Assembly (NCBI RefSeq): GCF_018885265.1
Contig: NZ_CP076538.1
Location: 4,996,001 to 5,060,000 of the forward strand
Origin: Amycolatopsis aidingensis
GTDB taxonomy: Bacteria > Actinomycetota > Actinomycetes > Mycobacteriales > Pseudonocardiaceae
DNA length: 64,000 nt
Direction: 5' to 3'
In this document: positions 59,066 to 64,000 of the stretch, one piece after another
How positions within the stretch are numbered: the stretch's first letter is position 1
How the letters are laid out: each line of letters opens with the position of its first letter
Translations under genes and position numbers: made by a program
Notes under the pieces: generated by a model
Seen by the model: only the letters and a program-made list of their open reading frames with translations
Told to the model about the DNA's origin: nothing
Database searches by the model: none

Positions 59066-62000
59066 TCACTTCCTGAGCAGCGATAGCTCGGCGGAGATCC
59101 GGTCGGCCACGATCGCGACATGCGGCGGGTCGATGACCGTGATGTGGTCGCCGGGCACCTTGACGACCTCCAGGTCCTGGCAGAACTCGTCCCAGCCGAG
59201 CGCGTCGTCGGTCCGCAGGTAACGCGGGTCCAGCGTGGTGGTCAGCGGGTGCGGATCCTTGGCCCGGAACAGCAGCACCGGGCCGGAATACGCACCGGGG
59301 ACGTGCTGCTCGGAGATCCGGGCATCCACATAGGAGGTTCGCTGGTGTTCGAGCACCGCGGCGCCCATCTCGGCAACCCGGTCGGAAAGCCTGCGCATGA
59401 CCAGCTCGTTCCGCTCCTCCTCCGGCAGGGCCACCAGCTCACCTTCCGGCAGCCCGAGGTCCACCTGGTAGGTCTGCTCGATGTAGGAGACGAACCGGCG
59501 CAGCCGGGCCCGCAGCGCCTCTTCGGGAGAGGACTCCATGTCGGGTAGCGGGATGATCGTGTCGATCAGGAACAGCAGCTCGACCTCGGCGCCCGCCGCG
59601 GTGAGCTGCCGTGCCACCTCGAAGGCGAGTAGCCCGCCGAAGGACCAGCCGCCGAGCCGGTACGGGCCATCGGGCTGCCTGCCCCTGATCAGTTCGGCGT
59701 ACCGCGCCGCCTTGGCTTCCACGGTGTCCAGGTGGTCGAGGCGTTCCATGCCATAGCAGGTCACGTCGGCTTCCAGCAGGCCGACCAGCGGCCGGTAGAC
59801 CGCCGTGGGACTGCCCGCGGCGTGGAAAAGGTACAACGGCGCATCGTCACCGTCCCCGCCGCTGCCGAGCAGGCGCATCGGCCCGTCGCCGGTGCTCTCC
59901 AGCTCGGCACGCACGGCATCGGCCATCCCCGCGATCGTCGGCACGGCAAGGAGTTCCTCGGTGGTGACCGCTCGGCCGAGCGCGGCCGAAACGGCCTCGC
60001 GGAGCCGTTCCGCCGCCGCGTCGTCCAGCCCGGCCTCGGCGAGCGGCAGGTGCACCTCGACGTCCTCCCCCGCACTCTCCGGGCCGAGCACCTGCCGCAG
60101 GATCCGGCCGACCCACCGTTCGGCGAAGTCCCTGCCGCCCGGCCCACCACCCGCGGGCCGGGCGGCGGGCCGCTGCGATGTGGACACCGCCGTTCCCTCC
60201 GGGCGCAAGGTGTTGACCAGGTGGTCGGCCAGATCGACCAGGCTGGCCCCGCGCAGCAGCAGCGGGAGCGGGAGGGTGGCACCGAAGTCCCGTTCGACGG
60301 CGCCACGGGCACGCATGGCCAGCAGCGAGTCGAGCCCGAGCGAGGTGAGCGGGGCGTGCGGGTCGAGTGCCTCGGTGTCGAGCCACATCATCTCGGCGAG
60401 CAGCGACACGATGTGGTCGCAGACGGCGGCGCGGGCCCGGTCCGGGTCCCCGGCCGCGAGCGCCCGGATCGCGTCGATCCCAGCCCCCGGCTCCGTGACT
60501 GCCGCCTGGCCAGGGGCGACCAGCTCGGCGAAGAACGGCCGCTGGGCCAGCCGGGGGAACAGCTCCAGCACGGCCTCGGTGTCCAGCCGGGTGATCGCGG
60601 TCTGTCCGCGCCCGGACGCGAGCACGGCGGACAGCGCGGCGATGCCCTCGCGCGGCGGCATCGGTTCCAGCACCGGGTTGTCCTTGCCCGCCGCGCCGCC
60701 GATCTCGGCCCACGCTCCCCACTGGACGGTGGCCGCGGGTAGCCCCTTGGCCCGTCGCCACGCGGTGAACGCGTCCAGCCAGGCGTTCGCCGTGGCATAG
60801 GCGGCCTGGCCGGGCGAACCGAACAGGGCGGCCGCCGAGGAGTAGGCCAGCCACCAGTCCAGCTCGATCCCTGCGCACGCCTCGTGCAGCCGCAACGCGC
60901 CCTCGGTCTTGGCCCGCCAGGCCGTGGCCATGGCGTCGGCGTCCAGCGCGAACACGGCGCCGTCGGCGAGCACCCCGGCGGCGTGCAGCACCCCTCGCAC
61001 CGGGGTGTCGCCGTGGCCTGCCGCGCGCACCATCCGCTCGGCGACACCGGGTTCGGCGATGTCCCCGGTCACCACCTCGACCCGAACGCCGGCCGCAGTG
61101 ATCTCCTCGATCGCGGTGCGCGCCGCGGTGGACGGCCCGCGGCGCGCGGAAAGCACGATCCGGGTGGCGCCCGCCCCGGCCAGCCACCTTGCCGCCGCGA
61201 TGCCGAGCCCGCCGAGCCCACCGGTGATCAGGTACGCGCCGTCCCGGACGACCGGCGCCTGCCGCGGCTCGGCAGGCAGCTCGGCACGGGTCAGCGTGTA
61301 GGCGAACCGCCTGCCGTCCCGCCAGGCCACCTCGTCCTCGGGCGGGTCGGCGAGCAGTTCGGGTACGGCGACCGCGGCCGCGTCCTCCGCTTCGCCGACG
61401 TCGAGCGTGGTCGCCCGCAGCTCGGGATGTTCGTACGCAAGCACGCGGACCAGGCCGCGCAGGGCGGCCAGACCGGGGTGACCGGCCTCGCCAGCCCGCA
61501 CCGCGGCCGCACCGCTGGTGACCAGCCACAGCCTCGGCGAGGCCTCGCCCAGCCCGGTCAGCTCGCGGACCACCTCGGCGACGGCGAGGGGCAGGGCCCG
61601 CGCGGTATCGAGCTCGCCAGGCGAGCCGGGGACGTCCGGCAGCACGACCACACCGCCGAGTGCGGCCGGGTCACCGGCAATCGCACCGAGCTCGGCCCGC
61701 CTGGCCAGCGGGACCGCGAGGGCCCGGTGGCCCTCTTCGATCAGCCGGTCGACCAGCGGCCCGGCCCGCACCCCGTCCCCGTGCAGCACGATCCAGTCCA
61801 CCGTGGGGGAACTGCCGGTGCCGGTCGGCAGTTCGCTCGGCACCCAGCTCGCCTGGTACGCCAGCCGTTCCGGCAGGAACGGCACATCCGCCCGCGCCAC
61901 GCCGGTCAGCGTGATCCCGTCCCACTCGGCCAGCACCGCGCCCTCCGCATCGAGCAGCCGGGCCGAGCCGGTCGAAGGGGTCGAGGCGTCCAGCGAACCG

Positions 62001-64000
62001 GACACCGTTGCGGCGCGCCGGGGATCACCGGTGACGCGCACGCGACCGATCCGGGTCACCCGCAGCCACCTCCGGTCATCCGGATCGCCTGCCAGGGCGG
62101 CCGGCGCGCGCACGCACGCCTCACCGAGGTCGGGATGCAGGGTGAAGCCGGACCGTTTCGCGTCACCGGGGTGCGTCACCTCGGCCAGCACCGCCCCGGC
62201 GACCGGACCGGTTGGCGTCCCACCGGTCGTCGCGGTCGCGGCGGCGTAGCATTCCCACTCCCCGCCGCGGCGAGCGGACACCGACAGCTCGACCTCGCCT
62301 GCCCGGACCGGGGTCGCCGAAACCGACACCTCGGTGTGCTCGGCCAGCGGCAGCGGCCGGTGCAGCACGACTTCCCGCAGTTCGTGGCTTTCCGCGCCGG
62401 GCAACGAATCCGCGGCCGCCGCCAGCATCAGCTCGACGAACGCGGCACCGGGCAGTATCGGCACCTCGTGCGCGGTGTGCGCGGCCAGCCACGGGTGCGC
62501 GGCCAGCCCCACCTCGGCAGGCCACACCCGCCGGTCGGTCCCCGGCACCTCGACCGGCTCGCCGAGGAACGGGTGCCCGGTCCGGCCGGGTGACGGCACC
62601 GGATCCGCCCAGTACTCCCGGTGCTCCCACACCGGTGGCGGCAGGTCGATCACCTCGCGGTCCGGGTAGCGCGCGCGCAGCACCTCCGGCCTGCCGTGCG
62701 GGTACAGCGCGGCCAGCGCGGCCGCGAACCCGTCGTCTGCGTCCTCCGGATCGCGGTGCAGCGTCGGGATCAACGTGAGGTCCCCGGCACCGCACCCCTT
62801 CGCCGTCTGCTCGACCGCCACCAGGGTCACCGGATGTGGCGAGATCTCCACGAACAACCGGTGCCCTTCGGCCAGTGCGGCGCCGATCGCCTGGGTGAAC
62901 CGCACCGGCCTGCGCAGGTTCGCCGCCCAGTAACCGGCGTCGAAGGCCGGTCGCGTCCTGGGGTCGGCCAGCACGCTGGAGTAGCACGTGGTGCCGGGCG
63001 GGATCGCCTCCGGCGTGGGGCGGAGACCGGTCAGAGCCGTGGTGAACCGGTCGAGCAGCGGCTCGACCGCCGCGGAGTGCCCCGCGACGCCGGTCGGCAC
63101 GGTCCTGGCCAGCCCGCCACCGGCCTCCACCCGCGCCACCAGCGCGCGCACCTGCTCGGCGGGGCCGCTGACCGTGCACTGCGCAGGCGAGGCGTACACC
63201 GCGACGGTGATCCCGGGAAAGTCGTCGGCGAGCTCGTCCAGTTCGCCGGGCGCGAGTTCCACGACGGCCATCGCGCCCGCGCCTTCGGCCTGCAACTCGT
63301 CGAGCACCGCGGTCCGGTGCACCATCACGCGCAGCCCCTCAGCCGGTTCCAGTGCCCCGACCGCGACCGCCGCGGCCACCTCCCCCATCGAGTGGCCGAT
63401 CACCGCGGCCGGACGCACGCCGTAGGCGCGCCACAACCGGGCCAGCGCGACCTGCATGCCGAACAGGGCGAACTGCTGGCTCGACAGCGGCCCGGCCGCC
63501 GCATCCTCCGCCAGCAGCAGGGACAGCTCGACACCGGCGACCTCGCGGAACACGCCGTCCAGTTCGGTGACGGCCTCGGCGAACGCCGGTTCCTCGGCCA
63601 GCAGCCGTCGCGCCATGCCCGGCCACTGCGAACCGTAACCGGAGAACACGAACACCGGGCCGCTGTCCGTACCGGCCGGTGTCGCGGTGAACACCGACCG
63701 GTGCGGCTGCCCTTCGGCCAGCGCCCGCAGCCGTTCGCACAGCTGGCCGGTATTCCGCGCGGGTACCGCGGCCCCTGCCTGCGCGCCGTCTTCCTCGGCA
63801 TGGGCCAGCGCCGCGGCGAGCACGGCGATGTCGGGGTGCGCATCCTCCGGTCCGTCCAGCCAGTCGGCCAGCGCCCGCGCGCGGGCGCGCAACCGCGCCG
63901 GGGACCGGCCGGACAGGGCGACCACCTCCGCGCGTCCCGGCGAAACCGGGCCCCGTGGCCTGGTACCACCGGTGGGCTGCCACTCCTCCAGCACGACGTG
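59066..64000 (-). CDS. Modular type I PKS, C-terminal part (AT-DH-KR-ACP-ACP*-TE)
   Basis: The gene runs beyond the right window edge, so the N-terminus (presumably with KS) is missing; 1642 residues are visible. Positions are counted from the first methionine seen. AT: FSGYGSQWPGMARRLL near 115, GHSMGE with Ser near 202, and VAGHSAAVE in place of the usual YASH or HAFH specificity motif. DH: AAHTAHEVPILPG near 500, where the glycine of HxxxGxxxxP is Glu. KR: ITGGLGGLG, then YSS and Tyr near 1066. ACP: GLDSLLAM with Ser near 1222. A second ACP-like domain has GLDD, with Asp for Ser. TE: GWSFGG with Ser near 1451. It makes and releases a reduced acyl chain primed by the neighbouring acyl-AMP ligase. 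Confidence 0.92.
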   Translation of the reverse strand, partial: HVVLEEWQPTGGTRPRGPVSPGRAEVVALSGRSPARLRARARALADWLDGPEDAHPDIAVLAAALAHAEEDGAQAGAAVPARNTGQLCERLRALAEGQPHRSVFTATPAGTDSGPVFVFSGYGSQWPGMARRLLAEEPAFAEAVTELDGVFREVAGVELSLLLAEDAAAGPLSSQQFALFGMQVALARLWRAYGVRPAAVIGHSMGEVAAAVAVGALEPAEGLRVMVHRTAVLDELQAEGAGAMAVVELAPGELDELADDFPGITVAVYASPAQCTVSGPAEQVRALVARVEAGGGLARTVPTGVAGHSAAVEPLLDRFTTALTGLRPTPEAIPPGTTCYSSVLADPRTRPAFDAGYWAANLRRPVRFTQAIGAALAEGHRLFVEISPHPVTLVAVEQTAKGCGAGDLTLIPTLHRDPEDADDGFAAALAALYPHGRPEVLRARYPDREVIDLPPPVWEHREYWADPVPSPGRTGHPFLGEPVEVPGTDRRVWPAEVGLAAHPWLAAHTAHEVPILPGAAFVELMLAAAADSLPGAESHELREVVLHRPLPLAEHTEVSVSATPVRAGEVELSVSARRGGEWECYAAATATTGGTPTGPVAGAVLAEVTHPGDAKRSGFTLHPDLGEACVRAPAALAGDPDDRRWLRVTRIGRVRVTGDPRRAATVSGSLDASTPSTGSARLLDAEGAVLAEWDGITLTGVARADVPFLPERLAYQASWVPSELPTGTGSSPTVDWIVLHGDGVRAGPLVDRLIEEGHRALAVPLARRAELGAIAGDPAALGGVVVLPDVPGSPGELDTARALPLAVAEVVRELTGLGEASPRLWLVTSGAAAVRAGEAGHPGLAALRGLVRVLAYEHPELRATTLDVGEAEDAAAVAVPELLADPPEDEVAWRDGRRFAYTLTRAELPAEPRQAPVVRDGAYLITGGLGGLGIAAARWLAGAGATRIVLSARRGPSTAARTAIEEITAAGVRVEVVTGDIAEPGVAERMVRAAGHGDTPVRGVLHAAGVLADGAVFALDADAMATAWRAKTEGALRLHEACAGIELDWWLAYSSAAALFGSPGQAAYATANAWLDAFTAWRRAKGLPAATVQWGAWAEIGGAAGKDNPVLEPMPPREGIAALSAVLASGRGQTAITRLDTEAVLELFPRLAQRPFFAELVAPGQAAVTEPGAGIDAIRALAAGDPDRARAAVCDHIVSLLAEMMWLDTEALDPHAPLTSLGLDSLLAMRARGAVERDFGATLPLPLLLRGASLVDLADHLVNTLRPEGTAVSTSQRPAARPAGGGPGGRDFAERWVGRILRQVLGPESAGEDVEVHLPLAEAGLDDAAAERLREAVSAALGRAVTTEELLAVPTIAGMADAVRAELESTGDGPMRLLGSGGDGDDAPLYLFHAAGSPTAVYRPLVGLLEADVTCYGMERLDHLDTVEAKAARYAELIRGRQPDGPYRLGGWSFGGLLAFEVARQLTAAGAEVELLFLIDTIIPLPDMESSPEEALRARLRRFVSYIEQTYQVDLGLPEGELVALPEEERNELVMRRLSDRVAEMGAAVLEHQRTSYVDARISEQHVPGAYSGPVLLFRAKDPHPLTTTLDPRYLRTDDALGWDEFCQDLEVVKVPGDHITVIDPPHVAIVADRISAELSLLRK

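Noticed and set aside
59066..64000. Calling the PKS a Pks13 orthologue
   Set aside because: Pks13 has ACP-KS-AT-ACP-TE without DH and KR; the visible domains here are AT-DH-KR-ACP-ACP*-TE.

Overview
High-GC actinobacterial DNA with strong GC-ending codon bias, many GTG/TTG starts, ATGA/GTGA stop-start overlaps, a SARP regulator, lipobox and Tat exports, and a cutinase of the Thermobifida/Saccharomonospora type. A Pseudonocardiales host (Amycolatopsis-like) is my inference; no rRNA, tRNA or taxonomic marker gene is present to prove it. No CRISPR array or intact mobile element was seen.

Region 1 (about 1.4-22 kb) is a biosynthetic gene cluster. A SARP activator, a TetR repressor and a three-gene ABC exporter form the left edge. 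Sixteen tightly packed minus-strand genes (20.2 down to 6.3 kb) encode an ACP, two intact ketosynthases, two degenerate ketosynthase-like proteins, a ketoreductase, an alpha/beta hydrolase, a double hot-dog protein, three consecutive DsrE-superfamily (DsrEFH/TusBCD-like) sulfur-relay proteins, a DsbA-like isomerase, a glutamine-dependent amidotransferase, two P450s and a tautomerase. Two overlapping hot-dog dehydratase genes and an ArsR regulator lie divergently on the right. The parts fit a dissociated, reducing (polyene-forming) type II PKS with sulfur-transfer and amide-forming enzymes added. I know of no described pathway with this combination and regard it as the main novelty candidate.

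Region 2 (22.4-27.5 kb) holds a DUF72 gene, a secreted lipase, and an unrecognised 477-residue protein convergent with a pentapeptide-repeat gene. Region 3 (27.5-44.4 kb) is a sugar-utilisation locus: nagB-SIS-nagA, a GH3 hexosaminidase-like enzyme, an ABC sugar importer without its own ATPase, two Gfo/Idh oxidoreductases, a LacI repressor, and a second operon with SDR, DapA-like, fructuronate-reductase-like, LamG, mannonate dehydratase and gluconokinase genes. Five copies of a CAAACGTTTG palindrome (one with a mismatch) sit at its promoters and define a likely LacI regulon. The enzyme mix suggests amino-sugar plus uronic-acid catabolism.

Region 4 (44.4-50.4 kb) is a scar zone with decayed IS630- and IS5-type transposase pieces and an 83-bp relic of a nagA 3' end, interspersed with stress-type genes (HPF/RaiA-like, desaturase, STAS) and an AraC regulator. 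Region 5 (50.7-64 kb) encodes secreted hydrolases (M28-like, class-2-type lipase, PET-hydrolase-like cutinase) and then a minus-strand operon of a modular PKS cut by the window edge, an antigen-85-like esterase, a FadD32-like fatty-acyl-AMP ligase and a GT-C glycosyltransferase. That order recalls the mycobacterial fbpA-fadD32-pks13 locus, but the PKS has a different domain set.
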